From positions 3,410,001-3,474,000 of the forward strand of contig NZ_LT985188.1 in NCBI RefSeq assembly GCF_900289045.1: a stretch of DNA of 64,000 nt. The letters run 5' to 3'. Of the stretch, positions 1 to 8,144 are shown in pieces. Under the pieces are notes generated by a model. That model saw only the letters and a list, made by a program, of their open reading frames with translations, ran no database searches and was not told the origin of the DNA. Position 1 is the stretch's first letter; the number at the start of each line of letters is the position of its first letter. Position numbers and translations under genes: made by a program. This DNA comes from Micropruina glycogenica (GTDB lineage: Bacteria; Actinomycetota; Actinomycetes; Propionibacteriales; Propionibacteriaceae).

Positions 1-372
1 GGCACCGATTCGCGCTCGCTCACCAGCGAGGAGCAGATCTTCACCATCACGCTGCCCGAGGCCGAGGCGATCTACGCCCAGCCGAAGACCCGTGGCGGTG
101 CCCGGGCGGCCGCAGCGCCGCTGAAAGAGTTGGGCAACGACCCGGCCACCGGCAAGCCGATGCTGATCAAAGACGGACGCTTCGGCGCCTACGTCACCGA
201 CGGCGAGGTGAACGCCACCCTGCGCAAGGAGGATTCGGTCGAGGCCATGACGGCCGATCGGGCCGCCGAACTGCTGGCCGAGAAGCGCGCCAAGGGGCCC
301 GCGCCGAAGCGCAGCACCCGTCGGACGGCCACCCGCAGCACGTCCAAGCGGGCACCCGCCAAGCGGAAGTAG
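1..372 (+). CDS. topA: DNA topoisomerase I, C-terminal end (5' truncated by window)
   Basis: The reading frame is open from the first base and ends at TAG 370-372. It encodes the last 123 residues of type IA topoisomerase. Visible are the repeated C-terminal modules: a segment with PEAEAIYAQPKTRG, then LGNDPATGKPMLIKDGRFGAYVTDG, shown here only in pieces (LGNDPATGKP, IKDGRFGAYVTDG), which is the typical TopA C-terminal repeat of actinobacteria. The end is a basic Lys/Arg/Ala/Thr-rich tail, also usual for actinobacterial TopA, which helps DNA binding and processivity. The catalytic tyrosine domain lies outside the window. The gene is followed after 6 bp by the CYTH-like gene, so the two are probably co-transcribed. 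Confidence 0.93.
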   Translation, partial: GTDSRSLTSEEQIFTITLPEAEAIYAQPKTRGGARAAAAPLKELGNDPATGKPMLIKDGRFGAYVTDGEVNATLRKEDSVEAMTADRAAELLAEKRAKGPAPKRSTRRTATRSTSKRAPAKRK

Positions 373-378
373 TGGTCA

Positions 379-1821
379 ATGCCCGGCGGTGAGGTGCTGC
401 GGTTCGACCTGCCCCCCACGGCGGCGGTCGCGAACCTGACCGGCGCGGCCACCGGCATTCGGCGCATGGTCGCCCGACCGCCCGCCGAGTCGACCGCCAC
501 CGTCATCGACACCGCCGACCACCGGCTGCTCGACTGGGGTATCGAGCTGTCACGCATCGTCGAAACCGGTCAGTGGGTGTTGCGCGCCCCCGGCTGGGTG
601 CCGCCGCTGCAGGCCGAGACGGTCTCGCCCCAGGCCGAAGACGAGTTGCCGCCCGAATTGGCCGACGTGCTGGTGCCGTTTCGGCGGGGCGGCATTCTGG
701 GCCCCAAACTCAAGGTCGAAACGCTGCGCCGCCGGTTCTCGCTGGCCGGCGACGACGGCGTGCCGTTCGGCGAACTCACCGACGAACGACACCGGGTACT
801 GAGCCACGCCGGTCAGGTGACCTCGTACCGCGACGTCACCCTGCGCATTCCCGCCCCGAGTGTTGACCAGGTGCAGGCCATCACCGCCGCCTTCGTCGCC
901 GCCGGCGGCACCGTGGTCGACGGCTTCGCCACGCTGGCGTCGCGGCTCGGGCTCGCGCACCAAAGCCAACGGCGCAGCGCGCTGTCGGCCAGGGCCCCGA
1001 TCGAAGAGTTCGTGGCGGCCCAGTTCGAGTCGCGCTGGCGACGCCTGCTGCTGGCCGATCTCGCCGCGCGCACCGGCTCGGGCGACGACGCGGCGCTGCG
1101 CGAGGGCGTCCAGGCCGTGGGTGTCGAACTGGCCGGCTTGGAGCCCCTGCTGCAGTCGGCCTGGGTGCACGAGGCCGAGCAGCGTGCCGCGACCGCGGCC
1201 GAGTCGACCCGCCCCTTGCAGCACACCGTGCGCTGGCTGCGCCTGTTGGACGTCGTGGCGCAGGGCGCTACCGCTCCGCCGCTGGGACCGGTGGCCGGCC
1301 GCATCACCGGCCCGGTCTTGGCGCAGGAACTCGAGGCGTTGGTGCAGACGGTGCTCGACCAGTGCCGCACGCTCGCACCCTATTCGGACGACGCTCGCTG
1401 GGTGCGTGCCCGCCAGGTGACCGCCCGCGCCCTCGCCCTGAGCACGCTGGCCAGGGACGTGTTCGGCAAGCCCGCCAAACAGTTGCGCAGGTGCCTCGAG
1501 CCGGTGGTGGACGCGCTGTCGGGCACGATCAGGCCCGACCCGGCGTCGCTGACCCGCGACTTGCACAACTTGAGCACCGCCGAGGTGTTCGAGGCCGGCC
1601 GCGCCTACGAACGCACGGTGCTGACCGTCGACTACGAACGGCAGAACTTCGTGCGTGACTGGCCGGCCTGGGGCGAGCGTGTGCGCGCACGGATGATCCG
1701 CCCCCGGGTGCCGCACGTACGTCCGACGCCGGTCGAGCCGTTGGTCGAGCCTGTCGAGACCCACGATCCGCCGGTCGAGCCCGTCGAGACCCCCGAGCCA
1801 CCCCAGCGGGGGGCCCGGTGA
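379..1821 (+). CDS. CYTH-like / divergent CHAD-like domain protein
   Basis: A 480-residue protein between topA and tmk. Residues about 30-190 look like a CYTH (triphosphate tunnel) fold: short beta segments with alternating charges, for example TATVIDTADHRLLD, GQWVLRAPGW and ITAAFVAAGGTVVDGFATLASRLGL (in parts). Residues about 210-440 are helical and Arg-rich, compatible with a divergent CHAD domain, which binds polyphosphate in related proteins. I see no clean EXEXK motif, so enzymatic activity is uncertain. The C-terminal tail repeats VEPLVEPVET and VEPVETPEPP; that DNA is the dispersed palindrome family of this genome read in frame. ATG 379 was taken; the stop overlaps the GTG of tmk by 4 bp, suggesting translational coupling. 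Confidence 0.6.
   Translation: MPGGEVLRFDLPPTAAVANLTGAATGIRRMVARPPAESTATVIDTADHRLLDWGIELSRIVETGQWVLRAPGWVPPLQAETVSPQAEDELPPELADVLVPFRRGGILGPKLKVETLRRRFSLAGDDGVPFGELTDERHRVLSHAGQVTSYRDVTLRIPAPSVDQVQAITAAFVAAGGTVVDGFATLASRLGLAHQSQRRSALSARAPIEEFVAAQFESRWRRLLLADLAARTGSGDDAALREGVQAVGVELAGLEPLLQSAWVHEAEQRAATAAESTRPLQHTVRWLRLLDVVAQGATAPPLGPVAGRITGPVLAQELEALVQTVLDQCRTLAPYSDDARWVRARQVTARALALSTLARDVFGKPAKQLRRCLEPVVDALSGTIRPDPASLTRDLHNLSTAEVFEAGRAYERTVLTVDYERQNFVRDWPAWGERVRARMIRPRVPHVRPTPVEPLVEPVETHDPPVEPVETPEPPQRGAR
1741..1792 (+). repeat. Two in-frame copies of dispersed TCGAG-type repeat arm
   Basis: GGTCGAGCCTGTCGAGACC occurs at 1743-1761, and a one-base variant (GCCCG in place of GCCTG) at 1774-1792. 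Both are direct, not inverted. They lie inside the 3' end of the CYTH-like gene and encode the VEPVET units, so a normally intergenic repeat has become coding sequence. Confidence 0.8.
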
Positions 1822-2453
1822 CCGGCCTGTTCGTGGTGTTCGAAGGCGGCGACGGCGTCGGCAAGAGCACCCAGACCAAGCTGCTCGCCGAGTGGGCGAC
1901 GGGCCAGGGGCTGGACGTCAGGGTCACGTTCGAACCGGGCGACACCGCCGCGGGGCAGTTGATTCGGCGCATCGTGCTCGACCCCGCCACCGGCGAGCTC
2001 GACCCCCGCGCCGAGGCCCTGCTGTACGCCGCCGACAAGGCCCATCACCTGTACGAGGTGGTGCGGCCGGCGCTGGCGCGCGGCGAACTGGTGATCTGCG
2101 ACCGCTACGTCGACTCGATGCTGGCCTACCAGGGCGCCGGCCGGGTGCTCGATCTGGACGAGGTGGCCGGCATCGCCCGCTGGGCCACCGACGGACTGGT
2201 GCCCGACCTCACCGTGCTGCTCGACCTGGAGCCCGAGCACGCCGTCGGCGCCATCGCCGAACCCGACCGGCTCGAACAGGCCGGCGCCGACTTTCATCAG
2301 CGGGCGCGGCGGTTCTTTCTCGACCTCGCCGCCTCGGACCCGTCCCGCTACCTGGTGCTGCCGGCGCGCGACCCGATCGAACGCATCGCCGAGCAGGTGC
2401 GGCACCGCGTGCAGCAGGAGTTGTCGGCGCAAGCTGGCAAGATCGACCCGTGA
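1818..2453 (+). CDS. tmk: Thymidylate kinase
   Basis: 211 residues, the normal length for dTMP kinase, which phosphorylates dTMP to dTDP in DNA precursor synthesis. The N-terminus holds the P-loop FEGGDGVGKST (residues 7-17), followed by the TFEPGDTAAG stretch that corresponds to the usual TREPGGT loop, and the DRYVDSMLAYQG motif (about residue 95) that contacts the nucleotide. The family REPGG sequence is altered to FEPGD, which is worth noting because the Arg normally touches phosphate. GTG 1818 overlaps the upstream stop, and the stop overlaps the GTG of holB, so topA-orf-tmk-holB read as one transcript. Confidence 0.94.
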   Translation: MTGLFVVFEGGDGVGKSTQTKLLAEWATGQGLDVRVTFEPGDTAAGQLIRRIVLDPATGELDPRAEALLYAADKAHHLYEVVRPALARGELVICDRYVDSMLAYQGAGRVLDLDEVAGIARWATDGLVPDLTVLLDLEPEHAVGAIAEPDRLEQAGADFHQRARRFFLDLAASDPSRYLVLPARDPIERIAEQVRHRVQQELSAQAGKIDP

Positions 2454-3589
2454 GCGTGTGGGCCGACCTGGTGGGGCAGCAACGGGTGGTCGACGTGCTG
2501 CGCCGGGCCGTTGCCGGCGGGCCGCACGCCATGTCGCACGCGTGGCTGATCACCGGCCCGCCCGGCTCGGGGCGATCGAACGCTGCCCGTTCGTTCGCCG
2601 CCGCGTTGCAGTGCGAAAACGGTGGCTGCGGCACCTGCAACAACTGCCGAACGGCGTTGTCGGGGGCCCATCCCGACGTCACCTTGGTGCGTACCGAGCA
2701 GCTCTCGATCGGCGTCGATGAGGTGCGCGAACTCGTTCGCCGCGCCGCCATGTCACCCAGGCTGGGCCGCTACCAGGTGCTGGTGGTCGAAGACGCCGAC
2801 CGGGTCACCGAACGGGGCGCCGACGCACTGCTCAAGAGCATCGAAGAGCCGGCCCCGCGCACGGTCTGGTTGCTCTGCGCACCGACGCCGGACGACGTCG
2901 TGGTCACCATCAGGTCACGCTGCCGCGCCGTGCACCTGTCAACGCCCAGCAACGCCGCGGTGGCCGAGTTGCTGGTGCGGCGCGACGGGGTGCCGTCCGA
3001 GCTCGCGGCGTTCGCGGCACGGGTCGCGCAGGGGCACATCGGCCGGGCCCGCATGCTGGCTCGGCACGAACCCGCCCGCATTCGCCGGGCCGAACTGCTC
3101 AAGCTGCCCAGCCGGCTGGTCAGCCTGCCCGACTGCCTCACGGCGGCGGCCAATCTGGTCGAGGCCGCCGGCGAAGAGGCGGCCGCCACCACCACCGAAC
3201 TCGACGCCCGCGAGCGGGCAGAACTGTCAGAGGCCCTCGGGTTCGGGGCCAAGGGCGCTCGCCCGCGCAACGCGCAGGCCGCCCTGCGCGAGCTCGAAGA
3301 CCAGCAGAAGGCGCGCGCCAAGCGGCTGCAGCGTGACGCGCTCGACCGGGTGCTCACCGAGCTCACCACGTACTACCGCGACGTGTTCTGCGTGCAGTCG
3401 GGGGCCACGAAAGACCTGATCAACGCCGAGTTGCGGCCCGAGATCGAGGCCATGGCCGCACGCGATGCGCCCGAACGCACGTTGCGCCGCATCGACTCGA
3501 TTCTCGAGTGCCGCACCGCACTGGAGGGCAACGTGGCCCCGCTGCTGGCCATGGAATCGCTGATGATCGGGCTGGCCGTCTCTGTGTGA
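2450..3589 (+). CDS. holB: DNA polymerase III subunit delta'
   Basis: About 379 residues from GTG 2450, which overlaps the tmk stop in a GTGA. A longer open frame exists upstream but would run through tmk, so the coupled GTG is preferred. The protein has the clamp-loader AAA+ fold: a degenerate P-loop GPPGSGRSN (residues about 36-44; Lys replaced by Arg, as expected for the non-ATPase delta' subunit), a zinc-binding cluster CENGGCGTCNNC, the VVEDADRVTERGADALLKSIEEP segment (seen as VEDADRVT and LLKSIEEP) and the RSRCR sensor. It loads the sliding clamp with DnaX and HolA. The tmk-holB order is conserved in many bacteria. Confidence 0.93.
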   Translation: MSVWADLVGQQRVVDVLRRAVAGGPHAMSHAWLITGPPGSGRSNAARSFAAALQCENGGCGTCNNCRTALSGAHPDVTLVRTEQLSIGVDEVRELVRRAAMSPRLGRYQVLVVEDADRVTERGADALLKSIEEPAPRTVWLLCAPTPDDVVVTIRSRCRAVHLSTPSNAAVAELLVRRDGVPSELAAFAARVAQGHIGRARMLARHEPARIRRAELLKLPSRLVSLPDCLTAAANLVEAAGEEAAATTTELDARERAELSEALGFGAKGARPRNAQAALRELEDQQKARAKRLQRDALDRVLTELTTYYRDVFCVQSGATKDLINAELRPEIEAMAARDAPERTLRRIDSILECRTALEGNVAPLLAMESLMIGLAVSV

Positions 3590-3673
3590 GCTGAGCCGTC
3601 GGCCCTGGCGCTGCGGACGCCCTGGTGCGTGCTCAGTGTCGTTGGTTCGAGCCCGTCGAGATCCTGTTAGGTC

Positions 3674-3813
3674 GGTGGTCGAGCCTGTCGAGACCACTGT
3701 TGCGGCCACGGTTTCGACAAGCTCAACCAACGGGCCCGCTGCAGTGCTCTCAGTCGTTGGTCGAGCCTGTCGAGACCGCTCATGGCTAGGGGTTTCGACA
3801 CGTTCAACCAACG
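3674..3813. repeat. Two imperfect palindromes of the TCGAGCCTGTCGAGACC family
   Basis: The 353-bp gap 3590-3942 has no gene. It holds hairpin A (arms 3674-3695 and 3710-3731) and hairpin B (arms 3755-3777 and 3791-3813). The left arms read GTCGAGCCTGTCGAGACC, the right arms GGTTTCGACA followed by AGCTCAACCAAC or CGTTCAACCAAC; loops are 13-14 nt. A single extra half-arm lies at 3641-3663. The hairpins could end holB transcription, but no T-tract follows, so they look like REP-type elements. The remainder up to the DoxX gene shows only its GGAGGAG ribosome site. Confidence 0.85.
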
Positions 3814-3942
3814 GATGATGCGTGGATCCGTGAACTTCTAGCTGCGCGCGGACTCAGCAAGGATCAGCAGCGCTGCGTGTCGGTCGGCGGCGGGGCAGAG
3901 GCCGACAGGCACGATGGAACTCAACCCGTGCGGAGGAGAACC

Positions 3943-4740
3943 ATGACCCACACCGTTGAAGACGAGCAGACCATGCACCAAGGTGGCGAACAGTCGCGCA
4001 CGCCGCGGCTGCCCGAGCCGCCGAGCTTCGACGACAGTGCCGACGAGCGCACCCGGGTGCAGCCCGCCGTTGCGGCTGCCGTCGAGGCCGACCCGCCCAC
4101 GCAGCAACAGCCCGTCGTGCCCGACGACGCGATCTTCCGCGCGCAGAGCGTCAGCACCCCGAGCGAGTTGTCGCCCGAAGAGGCCAAATTGGCCGCCGAA
4201 CGGGCGGCACGACGTGAGGCGCGTACGCAGGCGCTGGCGCAGCCCGACGTGCGCACGATCGCCACGCCCGAACCGGTGGTGGTCACCCGCCGCACCACAG
4301 ACCGCTTTATCGGCGCGTTCGCCCTGTTCGGGCTGCGCCTGGTGGTGGCCGCGATCATGGCGATTCGTGGTCTTGAGATCGTCACCAACCTGCCCGCGGC
4401 AGAGGCGCTGTTCGCCACCACGATCATTCCCGAGCCCCGCATCACGGCGATGGTCACCGGTGGTGCCGCCCTGGCGATCGCGGTTGCGCTCGTGTTCGGC
4501 CTGCTCACCCGCGTGGCCGGCCTGGGCGTGTTGTTGATCGCCAGCGGGGCGCTCGCCTTCGTGCAGTGGGGCTTCTGGAGCCCGTTCGTGCCCGGCCGCT
4601 CCGGTTTCATCGGCGAACTCGAACTGCTGCTCGCCGCCGTCGGACTGGTGTTTCTCTGCGTCGGTGGAGGCGGGTTCAGCCTCGACCGCAGCTTCCGCAA
4701 GAGCCGCGAGAAGGACCGGCTGCTCGACCAGGGCCTGTGA
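3943..4740 (+). CDS. DoxX-family membrane protein
   Basis: 265 residues from ATG 3943, chosen for the strong GGAGGAG at 3932-3938; a longer open frame upstream has no such site. The first ~120 residues are hydrophilic and Pro/Glu/Ala-rich, probably cytosolic. The rest forms four hydrophobic segments: FALFGLRLVVAAIMAIRG, AMVTGGAALAIAVALVFGLL, GLGVLLIASGALAFVQWGF and LELLLAAVGLVFLCVGGGG, the usual DoxX layout. DoxX-like proteins are linked to thiol and redox homeostasis in mycobacteria, but no partner gene is visible here. The long acidic N-terminal extension is not typical of DoxX itself. Confidence 0.75.
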   Translation: MTHTVEDEQTMHQGGEQSRTPRLPEPPSFDDSADERTRVQPAVAAAVEADPPTQQQPVVPDDAIFRAQSVSTPSELSPEEAKLAAERAARREARTQALAQPDVRTIATPEPVVVTRRTTDRFIGAFALFGLRLVVAAIMAIRGLEIVTNLPAAEALFATTIIPEPRITAMVTGGAALAIAVALVFGLLTRVAGLGVLLIASGALAFVQWGFWSPFVPGRSGFIGELELLLAAVGLVFLCVGGGGFSLDRSFRKSREKDRLLDQGL

Positions 4741-4783
4741 GCCTGGCCCCCGTCCGGTTGTCGCGGTTGGCTAGATTGTGCGC

Positions 4784-6373
4784 GTGCGCACTCTTGGTCG
4801 CTGGGCGGTCGCAACGCTGGCGTTGGCGCTTCTGGCGGCCTGCGTGCCGCAACAGACGCCCAGCCCGTCCGCGCCCGCCCCGAGCCCGTCGGCCACCGCC
4901 GCGGTGCCGTCCGGCGAGGTGATCGACGTGTCGCTGGTGCCGAACCTCGAGGTCGACCGGCCCACCTCGACCGACTCGAACGCTCAACCGGCGGGCTTCG
5001 AAGACGCGCCGAAGGGCGGCCTGGCCGGCTACACCAAACAGCAGCTCGACTGGAGCACCTGCGGCGGCAAGTACGAGTGCGCCGAGGTGTTGGCCCCGCT
5101 CGACTACGCCAACCCCGACGACCAGGCGATCACGTTGGCCCTGGCGAAGAAGGCCGCGACCAAGTCGCCCAAGCTCGGCACCCTGTTCGTCAACCCGGGC
5201 GGCCCCGGGGGGTCCGGACGCAACCTGGTCACCTACTTCGCCTCGACCGGCCTGGAGCAGTACGACATCGTGGGGTGGGACCCGCGCGGCACCAACGCCT
5301 CCACCCCGGTGAAGTGCTTCGACGACGAAGAGACCCAGGCGTTCACCGAACTCGACAGCTCACCCGACGACCCCGCCGAAACCGAGGCGCTGATCGTCGG
5401 CACCTGGCAGTTCGCCCAGTCGTGCCGCGAGCACAGCGGCGCCCTGCTCGACCACATCTCGACCGTCGACACGGTGCGCGACCTCGACCTGCTGCGCCAA
5501 CTGGTGGGCGATGAGAAGCTCACCTTTCTGGGGTACTCCTACGGCACCCAGATCGGCTCGTACTACGCCGACGTGTTTCCCCAACAGGTCGGACGCCTGG
5601 TGCTCGACGCCGCCGTCGACATCACCGACGACGACTCGGTGATTCAGGCCATGGGCTTCGACCTGGCGCTGGGCAACTTCGCGGCCTGGTGTGCGCGGCA
5701 GAAGTGCAGCCTCGGGTCGTCCAAACAGGCGGTGCTGAAAACGATCACCGACTTCTTCGACGAACTCGACGCCACCCCGCTGAAGGTTGGCGACCGGCCG
5801 CTCACCCAGACCATCGCGGTGAGCGGTGTGGCCGCCTACCTGTACGGGGGCATTCCGGCCTGGAGAACCCTGTCGAACGACCTCAAGTCGGCCCTGGCAG
5901 GCGACGGCACGCGGCTGCTCAAGGCGTCCGACCGGCTCAACGACCGCAACGAAGACGGCACGTTCGGGTCGCTGTTCTACTCGTTCCCCGCGATCGGTTG
6001 TGCCGACGGCTACGACAAGGGCGTGGTCGAGGCCGAGCAACGCTGGGTGATCGATCAGCAGAAGGCGCCGATTTTCGGCACGTACTTCGGCCCCGGCTAC
6101 ACCTGCCCGCTGTGGACGGCGCGCAGCACGATTCAGTTCAAACCCACCGGCTCGGGCGCCGCGCCGATCGTGGTGGTGGGTGCCACCGGCGACCCGGCGA
6201 CCCCGTACCAGAGCGCCGTCACCATGGCCAAGCAGCTCGAGTCGGGGGTGCTGGTCACCTACGCGGGCGAGGGGCACGGCACGTTCGGCGGCAAGTCCAC
6301 CTGCGTCGACCGGTTGGTGATCGACTACCTGGTCAACGGCACCGTGCCCACCGACGGGGTCAAGTGCCAGTAG
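4784..6373 (+). CDS. Secreted alpha/beta-hydrolase lipoprotein (tripeptidyl aminopeptidase-like)
   Basis: About 529 residues. The start was set at GTG 4784 because a -10-like TAGATT (4772-4777) sits 6 nt before it, suggesting a leaderless transcript; an in-frame GTG at 4778 would then lie upstream of the transcription start. The N-terminus is a lipoprotein signal (basic residues, a short hydrophobic run, lipobox LLAAC), followed by a Pro/Ser linker. The fold is alpha/beta hydrolase of the SlpD/SlpE type: oxyanion loop NPGGPGGSG, nucleophile elbow GYSYGTQ, a late Asp in GATGDPATP and His in GEGHGTF. Such enzymes are surface-anchored peptidases that remove short peptides. It stands alone between the DoxX gene and a tRNA. 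Confidence 0.87.
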   Translation: MRTLGRWAVATLALALLAACVPQQTPSPSAPAPSPSATAAVPSGEVIDVSLVPNLEVDRPTSTDSNAQPAGFEDAPKGGLAGYTKQQLDWSTCGGKYECAEVLAPLDYANPDDQAITLALAKKAATKSPKLGTLFVNPGGPGGSGRNLVTYFASTGLEQYDIVGWDPRGTNASTPVKCFDDEETQAFTELDSSPDDPAETEALIVGTWQFAQSCREHSGALLDHISTVDTVRDLDLLRQLVGDEKLTFLGYSYGTQIGSYYADVFPQQVGRLVLDAAVDITDDDSVIQAMGFDLALGNFAAWCARQKCSLGSSKQAVLKTITDFFDELDATPLKVGDRPLTQTIAVSGVAAYLYGGIPAWRTLSNDLKSALAGDGTRLLKASDRLNDRNEDGTFGSLFYSFPAIGCADGYDKGVVEAEQRWVIDQQKAPIFGTYFGPGYTCPLWTARSTIQFKPTGSGAAPIVVVGATGDPATPYQSAVTMAKQLESGVLVTYAGEGHGTFGGKSTCVDRLVIDYLVNGTVPTDGVKCQ

Positions 6374-6406
6374 GCCGCCGAATCGCGTCGGTGCTGAGGC
6401 CTGCCC

Positions 6407-6412
6407 TATAGT
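6407..6412 (+). promoter_or_regulatory. -10 box of tRNA-Thr promoter
   Basis: TATAGT lies 25 nt upstream of the tRNA 5' end. No convincing -35 hexamer is seen 17 nt before it. A GC-rich stretch GGCGCCGGTGCG, typical of stable RNA discriminators in high-GC genomes, follows. Confidence 0.55.
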
Positions 6413-6437
6413 TGGACGGCGCCGGTGCGTCCGGCAG

Positions 6438-6513
6438 GCCGCCTTAGCTCAGTTGGCAGAGCGATTCACTCGTAATGAATAGGTCTGGGGTTCGACTCCC
6501 CAAGGCGGCTCCA
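6438..6513 (+). tRNA. tRNA-Thr(CGT)
   Basis: A complete cloverleaf can be drawn. The acceptor stem pairs GCCGCCT with AGGCGGC, followed by discriminator T and an encoded CCA (6511-6513). The D arm reads TAGCTCAGTTGGCAGAGC, the anticodon stem ATTCA/TGAAT encloses loop CTCGTAA with anticodon CGT, and the T arm is TGGGG-TTCGACT-CCCCA. It decodes ACG, a threonine codon used often in GC-rich genomes. Confidence 0.97.
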
Positions 6514-6858
6514 GAGTTCGGCGGCCATACACCCCTCACGCCGACCGATCCCGTCGCGTGAGCCCGCCTCTCCACGAGCCGAGCCCGCGTCCAAACACCT
6601 GCGTCACCGTGGCCGTCGAGTCAGGCCCGTCGAGATCCGTCCTGTGGTGATTTGTGTGAGCGTCGCGATCGGTTGTGTGCGCTTGTCGACCGGCCGCTTC
6701 AAACGCGCAGTGCGCGAGGCCTGAACGGGCGCTACACACTCTGCGGTAGCGACACCCCTTGGGTCTGGGTCACCTACACCGACGGCAAGGTCAGCGGCAT
6801 CTGGGTGGAGCGAGGTCGTCCGGCATCGCGGTGCAGTCGAGCCCGAATCGACTCTTCG
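6514..6858. other. Intergenic region with degenerate repeat and possible gene remnant
   Basis: No intact gene. At 6608-6636 there is a decayed pair of GTCGAG half-arms of the main palindrome family. At about 6730-6808 the + strand can be read as RYTLCGSDTPWVW then VTYTDGKVSGIWVE, which looks protein-like (possible fragment of a small extracellular domain), but it has no convincing start and runs into non-coding sequence. The assignment as a remnant is weak. Confidence 0.35.
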
Positions 6859-7935
6859 TCAGAGGTGATAGCCGGGGGTCGAGAGCGAGATGGCCAGCTC
6901 ATCGTCGGTCATGTCGGCGGGAATGTCGTCGAACAACGGGGCCGACAGGTACCGCTCGCCGGTGTCGGGCAGCATGGCCAGGATCACCGAGCCCGGCTCG
7001 GCCTGCTCGGCCACCTGACGCGCCACCGCGAACGTGGAACCGCCCGACACCCCGGTGAAGATGCCCTCCTTCGCGGCCAGTTCGCGTGCCCAGCGCATGC
7101 CTTCGGCGCCCGCCACCGGCACCACCTCGTCGAACAGGTGCTCGTCGATCGCCTCTTGCAGCACCTTCGGAATGAAGTCCGGCGTCCAGCCCTGAATCGG
7201 GTGGGGCTCGAACGCCGGATGGCTGGACGCGGGCGCGCCTTCCGGCGTCCGCTCTTGCGGGGTTCCGCTGCCCAACAGCTGAGCGTTGGCCGGTTCGGAC
7301 AGCACGATGCGCACCTCTGGACGTTCTTTGCGCAATACCCGGCCGATGCCGGTCACGGTGCCTCCGGTGCCGTAGCCGGTGACGAAGCAGTCCAGCCGTG
7401 AGCCCGCGAAATCGTTGACGATCTCGCGTGCGGTGGTGGCCTCATGAATGTCGGCGTTGGCTTCGGTCTCGAACTGGTGCGCCAGGAACCAGCCGTTGGC
7501 TTCGGCGAGTTCGACCGCCTTCTGGTACATGCCGAACCCCTTCTGCGCGCGCGGAGTCAGCACCACCTTGGCGCCGAGCATGCGCATCAGGCGCCGACGC
7601 TCGATCGAGAAGCTGTCGGCCATGGTGACCACCAGCGGGTAGCCCTTCTGTGCGCACACCATCGCCAAGCCGATTCCGGTGTTGCCGCTGGTCGCCTCCA
7701 CGACGGTTTGGCCCGGAGCGAGGGTGCCGCGGCGCTCCGCGTCCTCGATGACGCTGATCGCGAGCCGATCCTTCACCGAGGACAGCGGGTTGAAGAACTC
7801 GGCCTTGACGTAGATGGTGACCCCGTCGACACCGATATTGTTGACCCTCACCGCAGGCGTGTCACCGACAGTCTCGAGAATGCTCTCGTACAGTCGCCCT
7901 CGCCCCTGCGTGGTTCTGGTCGTCGTCGATGCCAT
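6859..7935 (-). CDS. cysK: Cysteine synthase A (O-acetylserine sulfhydrylase)
   Basis: 358 residues, slightly longer than the usual ~310-330. The enzyme makes cysteine from O-acetylserine and sulfide using PLP. Motifs: SSVKDRLA (PLP lysine, about residue 54), substrate loop EATSGNTGIGLA, PLP-phosphate loop GTGGTVTGIGR, and GVSGGST near the C-terminus. The extra ~20 residues at the N-terminus and ~30 at the C-terminus are low in conservation. A GAAGGGAG ribosome site precedes the ATG. Unlike many bacteria, it is not next to cysE; that gene lies 29 kb away at 36.4-37.2 kb. An inverted repeat upstream (7991-8020) may be an operator. Confidence 0.92.
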   Translation of the reverse strand: MASTTTRTTQGRGRLYESILETVGDTPAVRVNNIGVDGVTIYVKAEFFNPLSSVKDRLAISVIEDAERRGTLAPGQTVVEATSGNTGIGLAMVCAQKGYPLVVTMADSFSIERRRLMRMLGAKVVLTPRAQKGFGMYQKAVELAEANGWFLAHQFETEANADIHEATTAREIVNDFAGSRLDCFVTGYGTGGTVTGIGRVLRKERPEVRIVLSEPANAQLLGSGTPQERTPEGAPASSHPAFEPHPIQGWTPDFIPKVLQEAIDEHLFDEVVPVAGAEGMRWARELAAKEGIFTGVSGGSTFAVARQVAEQAEPGSVILAMLPDTGERYLSAPLFDDIPADMTDDELAISLSTPGYHL

Positions 7936-7990
7936 GAAGACTCCCTTCGTCGAGCACGTGATGGCTCACCGTGTGGAGTCCACATTTACC

Positions 7991-8020
7991 GACTGCACGA
8001 CCGAAATGATGTAAGCAGTC
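7991..8020 (-). promoter_or_regulatory. Inverted repeat upstream of cysK, possible operator
   Basis: GACTGC (7991-7996) and GCAGTC (8015-8020) form 6-bp inverted arms separated by 18 nt, about 55-85 bp before the cysK start. On the minus strand a weak TAAATG box follows. Binding of a cysteine-pathway regulator is only a guess. Confidence 0.3.
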
Positions 8021-8079
8021 TTGCCCACCCGAGGCCGTGACTCGACCACCCTGCAGCAACAAATGCTTGTCACGTCTCG

Positions 8080-8134
8080 CTGGTCGAGCGTGTCGAGACC
8101 GCGTGTGGCCAGGGGTTTCGACACGCTCGACCAG
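8080..8134. repeat. Palindrome of the main dispersed family
   Basis: Left arm CTGGTCGAGCGTGTCGAGAC continuing to C8100, right arm 8114-8134 beginning GGTTTCGACACGCTCGACC. The 21-nt arms match with a single mismatch around a 13-nt loop containing GTGTGGCCAGG. It lies between the convergent-free ends of cysK and the alcohol dehydrogenase and could serve as terminator for neither gene with certainty. Confidence 0.88.
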
Positions 8135-8144
8135 CCGGGTCGGT

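Noticed and set aside
550-1764. Long minus-strand open frame opposite the CYTH-like gene
   Set aside because: Its translation is Arg/Gly/His-rich shadow sequence with no domain, and it mirrors the codon bias of the plus-strand gene.
6438-6858. Integration site at tRNA-Thr
   Set aside because: No integrase follows and no duplicate of the tRNA 3' end was noticed downstream.
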